64,000 nt of DNA from Paraphaeosphaeria minitans. Taxonomy: Eukaryota; Ascomycota; Dothideomycetes; Pleosporales; Didymosphaeriaceae. A model generated the notes under the pieces. The model made no database searches and was not told where the DNA came from. It saw only the letters and a list, made by a program, of their open reading frames with translations. Both the position numbers and the translations under genes were made by a program. Each line of letters starts with the position of its first letter. Position 1 is the first letter of the stretch. The stretch is from NCBI GenBank assembly GCA_015832175.1, contig WJXW01000009.1, positions 1,178,001-1,242,000 on the forward strand, given 5' to 3'. Positions 23,082-33,838 of this stretch are shown here, one piece after another.

Positions 23082-24932
23082 ATGGTGAAGGATCTGTTGG
23101 GGATGGCGGAATTGGAGAGGTGCGAGTACTACCATGGGTTGGTGGACATGGGAAGGTATGCTTGAGTTTACTTTGTGTGAAGGGTGTTGGGGGAGTGAGA
23201 CGCTGTAGACGATGAACAGCAGGACCAGCAGGACCAGCTTCGTATCAGAATGTACTGCACATTAGGCGGCTGTATGCGGTGGATGGCGTATGTCTGTGGT
23301 CTGACTGACTGTCGTAGCAATGGCATTCGCTTCTCCATCACCGACCTCAGACCTGAAACTGCTCGCATATTACCCACGTTGTATCTCTCACGAGCAGCCA
23401 TATCTCTCTACGATGCACAATTCACACCTTCATCAAATGACCCCTTACCAATCCCACAAGAGACCATTGACAGGGTGACCAAAGCACTGCTACGCTTCAA
23501 GTCCACCTGCCACGACTTCGGTGTACCAGAACACCAGATCCGAATCGTAGCCACAGAAGCCACTCGCAAGGCCATCAACCCCCAAGAATTTCAGGATGTG
23601 ATCCAGGAGAAGACTGGATGGAAAGTACAGCTGCTGGAGAAGGAGGTAGAGGGGAGAGTCGGAGCCTACGGCGTCGCAAGCAGCTACGCCAATGTTTCTG
23701 GCTTGGTGATGGATCTGGGAGGTGGCAGCACCCAGCTTACATGGATCATAACTGCACATGGGGAGGTGCGGATGTACGAAAAGGGAAGCGTGAGTCTGCC
23801 GTACGGAGCGGCGGCGTTGACCAAGAGACTAGAAGCCGCGGGGGCGAAGGGCAGCAAGACGTACAAGAGCTTCGAGCAGGAGGTAATGGGCGATCTGAGC
23901 AATGCTGTTCAGCAGATTGAGATTCCCGAAGAGTTGTTTAGACCGGGAAAAGGGCTTCACTTGTACTTGTCAGGTGGCGGGTTCCGTGGCTGGGGCTTCG
24001 TGCTCATGTCACAGCACAGCATCAGGCCGTATCCCGTTCCGATCATCAACGGCTTCAAGGTCAAGGGATACGGGTTCCAGGATACGCAGGCCGTCCGCGC
24101 TGCCGTCTTCAACGAGGACACGCCTGATATTTTCAGGGTATCGCAGAGGCGGGCGAGCCAGGTCCCAGCCGTCGCTTTCCTGGTCGACTGCCTCTCAAAA
24201 GCATTACCCAGTATCCAGGATGTCCACTTCTGCCAAGGCGGCGTGAGAGAAGGAATGCACTTTGCAGAGATGGAACCGATGCAGAGGAACGAGGACCCCA
24301 TCGTCACCGCGACCAAATCGTATGCAAGAGCATCAGCCCCTGAGATTGTCGGTTTACTGTGGAGTGCTCTCCCGAAACCATCACCATGTCCGTTAACTAC
24401 GGCCGTTTTAGAAGCCTTCGCGCAAGCTCTCCATGCGCACGGGGCATATCCGAAAGATGTTTGCGCTGGTGCGGCCCTGAGAAGCACGTCGACCGGCTTC
24501 TTTGCATCAACACACGGCATGAGTCACGAGCAGCGTGCCGTACTAGCGATTCTGCTCTGCGAACGTTACGGCGGGTTCCGCTCTCTAAGCCCCACGGAGC
24601 AAGACTTCTACCACCGCCTGCTGCAGCTGCTTCCAGGTAACTTGAGCTGGTGGTGCATGTATCTCGGGCGTGTTGCTGCGGTGGCTGCGATTGTGTACCC
24701 AGCTGGTGTAGTCAGAGAGCAACGTCTGGAGATTCAGACATGTTGGGGGGCGACCAAGAAGGGCAAAGCCAAGGTATGCATTTCGTTCAGCTTCCCAGCA
24801 CTGTCTCGGGTCGATGAGATGGATGAAGCACTCAAGGATGCGCTTGAGCAGGTGGACGACGTGGGGAGGAAGAAGAAGAAGAAGTGGATCGCCGGGCATG
24901 GTTACAAGGTGGAGGTGGGGATCGGAAGGTAG
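23082..24932 (+). CDS. Ppx/GppA phosphatase-fold protein, RTG2-like (retrograde regulation)
   Basis: Two exons, 23082-23155 and 23318-24932, joined across a 162-nt intron, give about 562 residues. Joining restores the ASKHA nucleotide-binding motif MGSNGIRF. The second phosphate motif is [13 protein letters not shown] and the adenosine-side motif [13 protein letters not shown]. The protein matches the fungal group annotated as retrograde regulation protein 2: yeast Rtg2 binds ATP and relays mitochondrial dysfunction to the Rtg1/Rtg3 factors. In filamentous fungi the RTG pathway is less clear, so exopolyphosphatase or (p)ppGpp-phosphatase-like activity remains possible. An alternative in-frame ATG at 23103 would shorten it by seven residues. 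The lysine-rich RKKKKKW lies near the C-terminus. It lies upstream of the glutamate dehydrogenase gene on the same strand; in yeast RTG signalling supports glutamate synthesis, but the adjacency may be chance. Confidence 0.88.
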
Positions 24933-24988
24933 CTGAGATGTGGTCGAGCCAGCAGCCAAGAATCATGTTGGCGGACTTTGAAGAGGTC

Positions 24989-25061
24989 CTCAGGGGTAAG
25001 CCATCGTGACCTCGCAGTCGGAGGCCGTGGTTCTCAGGGGCAAGGCATCGTGACCTCGGAG
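24989..25061. repeat. Imperfect 29-nt direct repeat, two copies, 44-nt period
   Basis: Copies at 24989-25017 and 25033-25061 share CTCAGGGG, AAG, CATCGTGACCTCG and AG, with three mismatches. They sit just after the stop codon of the RTG2-like gene. Function unknown. Confidence 0.8.
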
Positions 25062-25654
25062 TGCAGGTGGCGGTGTGGAGTCATGGCGGGCTCAGCAACT
25101 TGACCAACAAGCACGTCGGTCGACGACAGACTCGACCGGAGGCTGGAGCCGTGCACGGTTCCACGTGCCATGCGCACCCACCGCTGCAAGAACACGTCTG
25201 GTCAGCGGCGCTGCAAGCGTTTACGCGGTGCCAAGGATCGTGAGGTGGGAGCAGCTGGGCTCGGGTCGGGGTGCAGCGGTTGGGTTTGGCGGCGGGGCGA
25301 ATGGGGGGGCGGTGCAGGACCGGACGGTGGTGAATGCGACTGGGGGTATTAGCAATTATGGCGCACGCTTCAGCCATCGCGGCAAAACTCTGCGTCGTCG
25401 CGATCGAGTGCGTGCTTTTGTGAAGTTGGGCAGCCCCAAGGTGGCAGCCCATTACGTGAAAGGGCCAATGGCCGCGGGCCGCGCTATGCCGAGTCACGGC
25501 GGTTTCTGGGGAAGCTGCAGGCTCGGCTTCGGGCGGGCTTAGGTTGGGTTGGGTTGCTCCTTCTGTCTGTCAGGTACCAGACGTAGACGTGGACCTGCCT
25601 TGGCTTGCTTTGCCTTGCCTTGCCTTGCATCAGCCCGCCGTGTACCTACCTACA

Positions 25655-25665
25655 CTATATAAAAA
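25655..25665 (+). promoter_or_regulatory. Probable TATA box of the glutamate dehydrogenase gene
   Basis: CTATATAAAAA lies about 690 nt upstream of the chosen ATG. With the predicted leader intron removed, the leader would be roughly 450 nt. The ATG overlapping its end (25665) would lie upstream of any normal start site. Confidence 0.5.
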
Positions 25666-25955
25666 TGGCCGCACCCCAACGCCAGCACACTCCCGTCAGC
25701 TCATTGCCTCGGTCGCTGTCTGACCCAGTCCCTTCACACCCATCTCCTTATCTTTCGCCGTGGCAGCGTTGCACACCTCGCGTCATCCGCATTCCATCGC
25801 TACCGGAAACACGCTCTGCTGTCACCCGCACTCAACCTTCCAATCCGCCCGTGAAACCTCATCAGACTCCAATTGCCGTCCAGCAGCTTATCCATCGGAA
25901 AGCTGCAGCTGCTGCCGTGTTGTCGTGCATTGTGCACTGTGCATTCTTAACCCAG

Positions 25956-26158
25956 GTGAGCTAGCTGCGTCATGGTGCCCCCCCAAAATAAAAGGCCCAT
26001 CGCGACTGCCTCTGCTGGCGTGTACGGCGCCGACGACCCCGAAGGAGCATTCCGTGGCCCAATTCTGGCTGATCTCTGCCTCCACTCCCATTCCATCACC
26101 ACGACTATTATTCACTACTATTGCTAGCAGTGCTAACGCCCGCTCTTTGCATCTACAG
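25956..26158 (+). other. Probable intron in the 5' leader of the glutamate dehydrogenase gene
   Basis: CAG|GTGAGC at 25956 and CTACAG at 26158 bound 203 nt, with a consensus branch site TGCTAAC at 26131-26137, about 21 nt before the acceptor. It lies wholly upstream of the ATG at 26352. Inferred from signals alone. Confidence 0.55.
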
Positions 26159-26351
26159 ACCCCGCCGGGCCCCTCGCAGATCGCCTCAGCGCTAGGCCGA
26201 CCACCGCACACTTGATCCCACTCGTTGCAGCCTCTTCGCCAGCCCAGAGCCTCCCACCATCCCCAATCGCTGCCAGGTCTTCGGTGCTCCTACCGGGTTG
26301 ATCACAAACATCACCCACTCTCGCAGACCACCCACCCTCACAGACCACAAC

Positions 26352-29300
26352 ATGTCGACTTTTGTTAATGGCGCCGTCGGCGAAGCTCCCCAGAACAAGC
26401 TCCTCGACCAGGTCGTTCAGCCTCCCGTCCGAAATTCCTCCCCGCTGCCCACACACCTGAGCCTTCCGGGCTCAGGACACTCAACGCCGCGAGTCATTCC
26501 CCGGGAAGGCCCTGGTGGCTCCGGCTATGTCGCACAAAAGTTCGACGGCAAGGCGAAGCAGATGGAGGACGTCATGGACGGCATAGAAGAGAGGGGCTTC
26601 CTACCCACCGACTTTGTCGAGACGGAGACGCAGTGGTTTTACAACGAACTCGGCATTGACGACATGTACTTTGCGACCGAATCGGTCGACACGTAAGCTG
26701 AGACGAAACCAACCAGTTCCCTAGCTCTAGTACTAACATTGCCCAGGATCGTTAACCACGTTCTCTCGCTATACGCCGCCAAGGTTGCCGCGTACGCCCG
26801 TCAAGACAAGCGCCTTGAGATCCGCTTGGACAAAGAAGCCGAAGACCACGCCGTGTACATCGACACGAGCAGACCCGGAGTCTCGGTGGTCGATGGCCCG
26901 CAGTACGAGAAGCGTATCGGCGAGAGGTATCTCCACCGCTCAAAAGGCGCTGCGGGATACCGTGTGGAAAGCTTCCGTTCAGCTAGCCCTCTGCCCGGCA
27001 GCCAGGATCAGCAACTGCGCTGCTACTTTGTGTACCAGTGCGATTTCGTTGATCCGTCCCCAAGCGCTACCGAGACCAACATCGAGAAAATCGGAGACAA
27101 GCGATTCCTCCAGAAGGCAACAGCCAATACGAAGAAGATCTACCAGGAAGCTTTGGAAGTTGCTGTTGAGCGCACTGGCCCCGTCATCGAGTACTTTGAC
27201 ATTGAAGGATCTCGTGATAAGCGCTTGGTGATTGCCTACAAGCAGGGGACTGCTATGGGCTTCTTCAGTGCTTTGAGTGATCTGTACCACTACTATGGCC
27301 TCACCACTTCAAGGAAGTATGTCGAGCAATTCTCTAATGGTTACACCTGCATGTCTCTGTATCTTCAAGAGATGGCCGGAGCAGCTGGTCGCAAGCACCC
27401 ACCGATTGAGGCCTCGGTCCACCAAATCATCAAGGAGGTCTCCCTGCTCTACTGCATCCCCCAGAACAGGTTCCAGGCTCATTTTGCCACTGGACGTCTC
27501 AGTCTTCAAGAGACCATCTACGCGCACTGCGTTTGGGTCTTCATCTCGCACTTCCTCAACCGACTTGGAAGCGAGTACACGGCTTTGGCTTCGATGCTGG
27601 ATGCGGAGAACAGTGCGCACGCCGAACTGTTGTCGAAGCTGAAGAAACGCTTGCGAACGGAGACGTTCACTGCCGATTATATCCTTGAGATCATCAGCGA
27701 ATACCCGGAACTAGTCCACAGCTTGTACCTTTCTTTCGCGAGCACTCACTACGTCCAGACTAGGGGTGAGCAAGACGACTTTCTGCCGACGCTGAGTTTC
27801 TTGCGCCTCAAGGTGGACAAGGTGCTCACCGACAGCGAATTGACAGACGCAATCAACAAGGTAGTCGTCAATGAGCATCACCACATGGTCATGAACTCGT
27901 TCCGCATATTCAACAATTCCGTTCTCAAGACCAACTTCTACACTCCCACCAAGGTTGCGCTGAGCTTCCGCATGGATCCGAAGTTCCTCCCACCTTCGGA
28001 ATACCCTCAACCTCTTTATGGCATGTTCCTTGTTATAAGCTCCGAATTCCGCGGCTTCCATCTTCGCTTCCGCGATATTGCCCGTGGCGGTATCCGCATT
28101 GTCAAGTCTCGCAGCCAAGAAGCATACGCTATCAACGCCCGATCCATGTTCGACGAGAACTACAACCTTGCCAACACGCAGCAGCGCAAGAACAAGGATA
28201 TCCCCGAGGGAGGCTCAAAGGGTGTGATCCTGCTTGACTACCACCACCAGGACAAGGCACGTGTTGCATTTGAGAAATACATCGACAGCATTCTCGACCT
28301 TTTGCTCCGGCCAAGTAGCCCTGGTATCAAGGACCCTATTGTCGATTTACACGGCAAGGAAGAGATTCTATTCATGGGTCCGGATGAGAACACTGCTGAT
28401 CTCGTCGACTGGGCGACTGAGCACGCTCGTTTCCGCAATGCGCCCTGGTGGAAGTCTTTCTTTACTGGCAAGAGCCCCAAGCTGGGTGGCATCCCACACG
28501 ACCGCTATGGCATGACCACTTTGTCGGTCCGCGAGTACGTGTTGGGTATCTATCGCAAGCTGAACCTCGACCCCAGCAAGGTCAGGAAACTGCAGACTGG
28601 TGGACCCGATGGTGACCTTGGCTCCAACGAAATTCTTCTCAGCAATGAAAAGTACATCGCCATCGTCGATGGCGCAGGTGTTCTAGTGGACCCCCAAGGT
28701 ATCAACCACGAAGAGCTTCTCCGACTAGCCAAGGCCCGTGTCATGATCAACAGTTTTGATGTCTCGAAGCTCTCTCCGGAGGGCTACCGTGTCCTAGTTG
28801 ACGAGAACGACGTCAGACTACCAAACGGCGACCTGGTTGCCAATGGCACCACGTTCCGCAACACCTTCCATTTGCGACATGGAGGAGGCCTGCAGTATGA
28901 CACTTTCGTCCCTTGCGGAGGCCGTCCCGAGTCAATCGATCTCACCACGGCGAACAAGCTTATCGTTGACGGAAAGTCAATCATCCCATATATCGTGGAG
29001 GGCGCCAACCTGTTCATCACTCAGGATGCCAAACTCAAGCTGGAGAAGGCTGGCTGCATTCTGTACAAGGATGCGTCGGCGAACAAGGGTGGCGTGACTT
29101 CGTCCTCCCTCGAAGTTCTTGCGTCCCTCACCTTCGACGACGAAGGCTTTGCCAAGCACATGTGTGTTGGTGACGATGGAACTCCACCTCAGTTCTACAA
29201 TGACTATGTCAAGTCAGTTCAGGCTATCATCCAGAACAACGCCAGACTTGAGTTTGAGGCAATCTGGAGAGAACACCAAACAACCGGTACCCCTCGCAGC

Positions 29301-29741
29301 ATTCTGAGCGACACATTAAGCATTGCGATCACCAAGCTCGACGAGGAGTTGCAGAAGACTGATCTGTGGGACAACATCGGGTTCAGGAAGTCTGTTCTCA
29401 ATGAGGCGCTTCCAAAACTGTTGTTGGAGAAGATTGGCCTGGAGAAGATTATGGAGCGGGTAAGTACACCAATCCTACAGTACGATGACAAATTTCGAGC
29501 GCAACTGGCCTGCGCATAGCCTACGCTGGGGCAACACACTGTACTCGTACATTTGTCATGGTACTGTATGAAACTTGTTCTTATACTAATGGCCATGTAG
29601 GTACCCGACAACTACATTCGCGCCATTTTCGGAAGCTACTTGGCAAGCCGATTTGTGTACACCTACGGGATCAACGCGAGCCAATTTGCCTTCTTCGACT
29701 TCATGAACAAGCGGATGTCTAAGCTCAGCATCAAGGCATAA
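26352..29741 (+). CDS. GDH2: NAD-specific glutamate dehydrogenase, large fungal type
   Basis: Three exons, 26352-26692, 26747-29459 and 29601-29741, give 1064 residues, matching the about 1030-1060-residue fungal NAD-GDH. The enzyme oxidises glutamate to 2-oxoglutarate and ammonium, mainly in catabolism of amino acids. The N-terminal half is the regulatory region specific to this class. The catalytic region includes FRGFHLRFRDIARGGIRIV, then KNKDIPEGGSKGVILLD, which contains the family active-site-type PEGGSKG, and a dinucleotide fold with TGGPDGDLGSNEI and VEGANLFIT. The last intron is 141 nt, longer than most here; reading through it would replace the conserved end PDNYIRAIFGSYLASRFVYTYG-like segment with a short tail, so the splice is well supported. 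The ATG at 26352 gives the typical MSTFVNG start. Confidence 0.96.
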
Positions 29742-30968
29742 GGGCTCCTCGCCGTGAGCGTTATTTCATTGATATACCTTGTAATGCATCACGTGGATGG
29801 ACATTTGGCGTTGGGTAGGGAAAAGCTTGGCTGGCACACATGTCCGCTGTCGATATCTGTAGAATAAATCCAGACGCGTTCGGGCGACACGTCTGTGGTA
29901 AAGACGTCCGAATTTATCCAGCACCCACTGTGACTCGTGCATGGGGAGGATAGGGGGATCGGCGCGTATGCACCGTAGCCGCCCATAGAGGCGTGGCTGG
30001 ATGCAACGCAGACAGATCAATGCACATGTAGTCTTTATTAATGGCCTTTTTTGTCTCTGTCTGGGGTGACCAACTCTGATTCGTGTGCCACAGTAGCTGA
30101 CACCAAAAGCCGGGTCTTTTGTGTACTTGATCCTGTAGGAGCTCAGTGTATAATACAATTGTAAGAGTACAGTTTGATGGTCTATTCGGAAATTTCACAA
30201 CCACACGAAGTCCAGTTTTGGTTGTCATCCACTGTGCCTGGAAGCGTGTAACCAACTCCTCTTCAAGCGTGTCGCGCGAGTCTGGCGGGTCACATCTAGA
30301 ACCCCGAACTCGATCAGAGGTAGCCTGCCCATCGTATGCGCAAGCAGCTGCTAAAATAAGCAAATGATATACACCGCAGCTAGCCAACGCAGCCAATGGT
30401 CGGACTTTTGACCTAGACGTGAAACCGAGCAGGAAAGAAGGACGTGCGTCGCATACCTATCGTAGACCAAGTTCCCGCGTCTCCCGTCCCTCACAGCAAC
30501 GCCCCGCCACACGTCTCTACAATTCTCATAGTAAGTCATTCCCGAGTCGTGTATGTCTTCATCATCGTTTCTCCTGGTTCTTTTTTTTTATATCAAGTTG
30601 CGTTGCGCGTTGTTTTGGCCTTTATCGGCGCGTGGCGCGAGACACGTCGAACTGCATCCGAGCCAGCACCATTCTTGAGCGCTCCACACACGACGCGTGT
30701 CTCCACTTGCGAGACCTCTCGGGATAGCCACGCGCGCAATTCCTTTACGCACATGATTTTCCCTCTCCAGAACACACTTTCCTCATCTACGTCCAGCGCA
30801 TTCCGTCACGAGAATAGCGTGGCATAGCGCTAACAGCCCACGGTTCAGCCCAATTCAACGCGCACTCTCGCACCCAACAACTCCTTCCCCGTTCACTTTG
30901 GACTCTCCTCTCCTCTCCCTCCCTACCCAAGAACCCAGCAAGCACAAGCACAAGCGCAAGCACGCAAG
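29742..30968. other. Intergenic region
   Basis: About 1.2 kb between glutamate dehydrogenase and the basic protein gene. Open frames on both strands are short and featureless. The part from about 30840 onward is C-rich and probably the promoter and leader of the basic protein gene. Confidence 0.55.
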
Positions 30969-31228
30969 ATGGCCGCCCGAACCGCCACCGCAACGCCCAC
31001 GACGCGCAAGACGCGCACCGCGACCAACTCGCTGCCCAAGAAGATCGAGGCCGCAGTCGAGACGGTCGCGCCCAAGAAGCGCGCCACAACGGCCAACACG
31101 AGCAAGCCGCGCGACAAGAAGATTGCGGCTGGTCGTGTGGAGAAGAAGACGGCGCCTGCGACGAAGAAGGCCCCCGCTGCGAAGAAGGCGGCTCCTGCTA
31201 CCAAGAAGGCGACGCCTGTGAAGAAGCC

Positions 31229-31266
<38 letters not shown>

Positions 31267-31556
31267 AGAAGAAGAGCCCGGCTGCTAAGGCGGAGAGGGA
31301 GGTCGAGACCGAGGTGAACAAGGTTGAGACCAAAGCCAAGAAGGCGGCCAAGGTGAGTTTCCACCCCACTGAAGAAGTCATCTTTCTGCAGAACACGACG
31401 CTGACCCGTGACGTGTAGACTGCTGGAGCAAAGGTATGATGCGTCGTGCACCGAGACTGGCCATGTTCAGCGCAGAATGCTAACGTACTGCAGGAGAAGA
31501 AGAAGAAGAAGACGACGACGACGACGACCAAGGTAGGCAGGTCCAAGAAGGCGTAG
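30969..31556 (+). CDS. Small lysine/alanine/threonine-rich basic protein, possibly chromatin-associated
   Basis: Three exons, 30969-31352, 31419-31433 and 31494-31556, give 153 residues. The middle exon is only 15 nt and keeps frame. The protein is very basic and low in complexity, with repeated PAxKKA-like units (ATKKAPAAKKAAPATKKA), similar in composition to tails of histone H1. No globular winged-helix H1 domain is present, so I do not call it H1. A run of ACG codons (about 31237-31263) encodes poly-threonine, and a second ACG run lies in the last exon after a lysine run. Introns have GTGAGT and GTATGA donors, and the second has a GCTAAC branch site. Function is unknown; nucleic-acid binding is a guess from charge. 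Confidence 0.7.
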
Positions 31557-32516
31557 AGGCGCTGCATGAGCAGCAACCAATCGACTTGGGGTACTTCGGC
31601 GTTTCGGCGTGCGCTTCTCATCTCGTCTCGTCTGATTTCTTTCTCGGTTCCCGAAAGCTTCATTGTCGTTTGTTCCCATGACGTGTGCCACGGTATCACG
31701 AGCGTGTTCTGTTTCTTGTCTTGCTAGGATGCGGTGATGGATCTGGATCTGGATATGGATTGGCCTGGGTTTGGTTTGGGCATGGTGTGTTGGAGTAGGT
31801 GGGAAATGGGTCTGTGGCCTGTTCGTACGATACCCCCAGGGTTTTCCCGGTAGGGAGCGCTAGAACCGCATTGATGACGAATCTTCTTCTACGAGTCCAC
31901 GGGTACCCGTCTTTTCGTGATCATGGTCGTTGTATGGCTGTTGTGTAGATAGATCCGTGAGGCAGAGAGTTCACAATGGCTTTCGAGATCGTTTCCGCTG
32001 CCAGATCTTGCCAGAAGGCTCCCGTGGGAATCCTCCTCGGTGACTTTAATAAGGGGGGCACGGAGAGGTATCTCGACCAAACGGATCAATGAATTAGATA
32101 ATTTGGGGTATCAGAATGTTTCCGCAATGCTAGCTTTTGCCTCCATGGCCACACGTCTCGTGTCCACTAGTCTACCACCGCCAATTCCCGTCAGTTAGGT
32201 CGGGTCCACGTCGGGTCAGATCCCAGCCAGCTCCGTGTACCGACCACTTACGTAGCAACGCCGGCTCTCTAATTCTTTCCGAATGGCCAGCGAACATTCG
32301 GTTCGTCTTTGTCTTCATGTCTTACGCCCAATGTAGCTGTAGTGCGCCGTTTTGCGAATCAAGAGGTGGTCTAGTCCATCTGTATGTTTAGCGGCGTTGA
32401 TTTCCAACCGCTACGCTAAACCAGAAGATACGCAGTCCAGCCAGACTCTGCGATTTTTCCAACGGATACGTAGGAGGGAAATGCAATCGGTTCGCGTATG
32501 CGAACTTTACTTCGTT
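31557..32516. other. Intergenic region between convergent genes
   Basis: About 960 nt between the 3' ends of the basic protein gene and GPN3. A run of GGATCTGGATATGGATTGG-type phrases lies near 31735-31765. No gene or RNA recognised. Confidence 0.55.
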
Positions 32517-33455
32517 TCACTCAGCCATGGCCGTCTCGAGGAAGTCATCCTTGGGCTCTTTGGGCTCCTGGGCTTCGTGGAATTGGATCGCGTCGTCGAT
32601 GTAACTCAGGACAGCACCGAGGCTGTCTTCGTCCTGGGCGTCTAGTTTCAGGAAGGATACCATGCTGAAGTCGTCGATCAGCTGAGCTACGGCCTTGTTC
32701 AGCCTGTCAAACGAGGCCCCGCTCATCACGCTCTTGGTCGAGCCTGGGTCCTGGTAGCCCTTGGTCTCTTCGGCGTCGTCGCCCTTGACTTTACGCGTGG
32801 GGTCTTCCTCTAAAAGGGCTGGGTCGGGGTCGAGGAAGCGGCTCAGCTCCCGCTTTGCCACCTGCCCTTTGACCAGATCCATCTTGCTCAGGATGTTTAT
32901 ATGGGGCATCTCCAGCATCAACATGGCACTCATGGCAGAGAGGGTTCCGGAGAAGAACTTGGGACGGTCGACGATGAAGGTGGCCTCGAGTAGGTAGGCG
33001 GCGCACATGTTGATGTTCAGCGAGCCGCGCATGAGGGTCTTGACGAGGTCTGGCAGGATGGGCACGTGTGTGTACAGCTCGATCTGGCCGGGCATGTCGA
33101 AGACGATCAGGTACTCGTCGGTGACGTCCTCGAGCGGGTCCGTCAGGAAGTCGAGGTTCTCCATGAGGAACTCGAAGCAGTAGATGAGCCCGCCGTTGGG
33201 CCCCAGGCTCATCTCCTCCATGACATCCTCGAGACTGATCAGGTCCTTGATGTCGAGGTCTGGATCAAAGGCAAACTCTTCGGCGGCTGGGTCGAGGTTG
33301 ACGTAGAAGCACGGGCGCTTGTTGTTCTGCAGGTGCTGGATGAGGGATGCGCAGAAGGTGGACTTGCCAGCGCCAGCCGGGCCCTGTGCCAGTCAGCCAG
33401 TGTCGCGACCGGGGAAAAGCCTTCTCACCATGACCAGCGTGCCATACTTGCTCAT
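32517..33455 (-). CDS. GPN3: GPN-loop GTPase 3
   Basis: Two exons, 33455-33429 (nine codons) and 33383-32517, split by a 45-nt intron, give 297 residues. GPN GTPases help assemble and import RNA polymerase II. The splice completes the P-loop [11 protein letters not shown]. Further motifs are VNLDPAAE, the family-defining GPN loop in LGPNGG, the DxPGQ-type [10 protein letters not shown] and the base-recognition SKMDL. The start [10 protein letters not shown] is typical of Gpn3, and the insertion rich in Asp/Glu near [13 protein letters not shown] is a usual variable region before the C-terminal helices. It is transcribed divergently from S-adenosylmethionine synthetase with 383 nt between the start codons. 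Confidence 0.94.
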
Positions 33456-33838
33456 GTCTGCGGGTGCTGCGTGTTGCGAGTTGCGTGGTGGGCTCGGGAA
33501 TCTTGGACGCGCCCTGGCAGAAAACAGGAGCGGCGGGGCATCAACAACCAGACTAGACTAATAATGCGGCAGCCCCTCGGCGGGGCGATGAAGATGGCGT
33601 GCTAGCGCTTCTCATTTTCTTCTCACTGGGGCACGTTTTCTCGGCAATTGGCCCAAGAGTCGTAGACGAAGGCCCTGACACGGTTTCCCGACGTCTTCAC
33701 CTTTAAAACCCCCGAGCCCTTTCTGCCCCAGCCCCTCCACCCACGCATCCTCTTCCCACCCCTCTTCCCGCCGCATCACCACACGGTCGCAAGTCCTACA
33801 CTACGCCTTCGACAAGCACATCCCCTCCTTCCTCAGCC
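33456..33838. promoter_or_regulatory. Divergent promoter of GPN3 and S-adenosylmethionine synthetase
   Basis: The two start codons are 383 nt apart. The right half has a TTTAAAA element (33701-33707) about 130 nt before the synthetase ATG, followed by long C/T-rich runs (CCCCTCCACCC, CCCACCCCTCTTCCCGCC), typical of strongly expressed fungal genes. Confidence 0.6.

Larger units (their letters stand above)
24933..26351. other. Long promoter/leader region of the NAD-glutamate dehydrogenase gene
   Basis: About 1.4 kb. It holds a 29-nt imperfect direct repeat (24989-25017 and 25033-25061), runs of CTTGC near 25595-25628, a TATA box at 25655-25665 and a probable leader intron at 25956-26158. The region downstream of 25700 is C- and T-rich, as in many highly expressed fungal genes. 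Confidence 0.6.

Noticed and set aside
25665..25964. ATG-started frame of 99 codons upstream of glutamate dehydrogenase
   Set aside because: The ATG overlaps the end of the TATA box, so it should lie upstream of the transcription start. Composition is Pro/Ser-rich without a domain.
30923..31699. Long minus-strand open frame opposite the basic protein gene (258 codons, Val/Phe/Ala-rich)
   Set aside because: It is the complement of lysine- and threonine-codon repeats (AAG/ACG), which read as CTT/CGT-type codons. There is no splice-free domain, and the plus-strand gene explains the region better.
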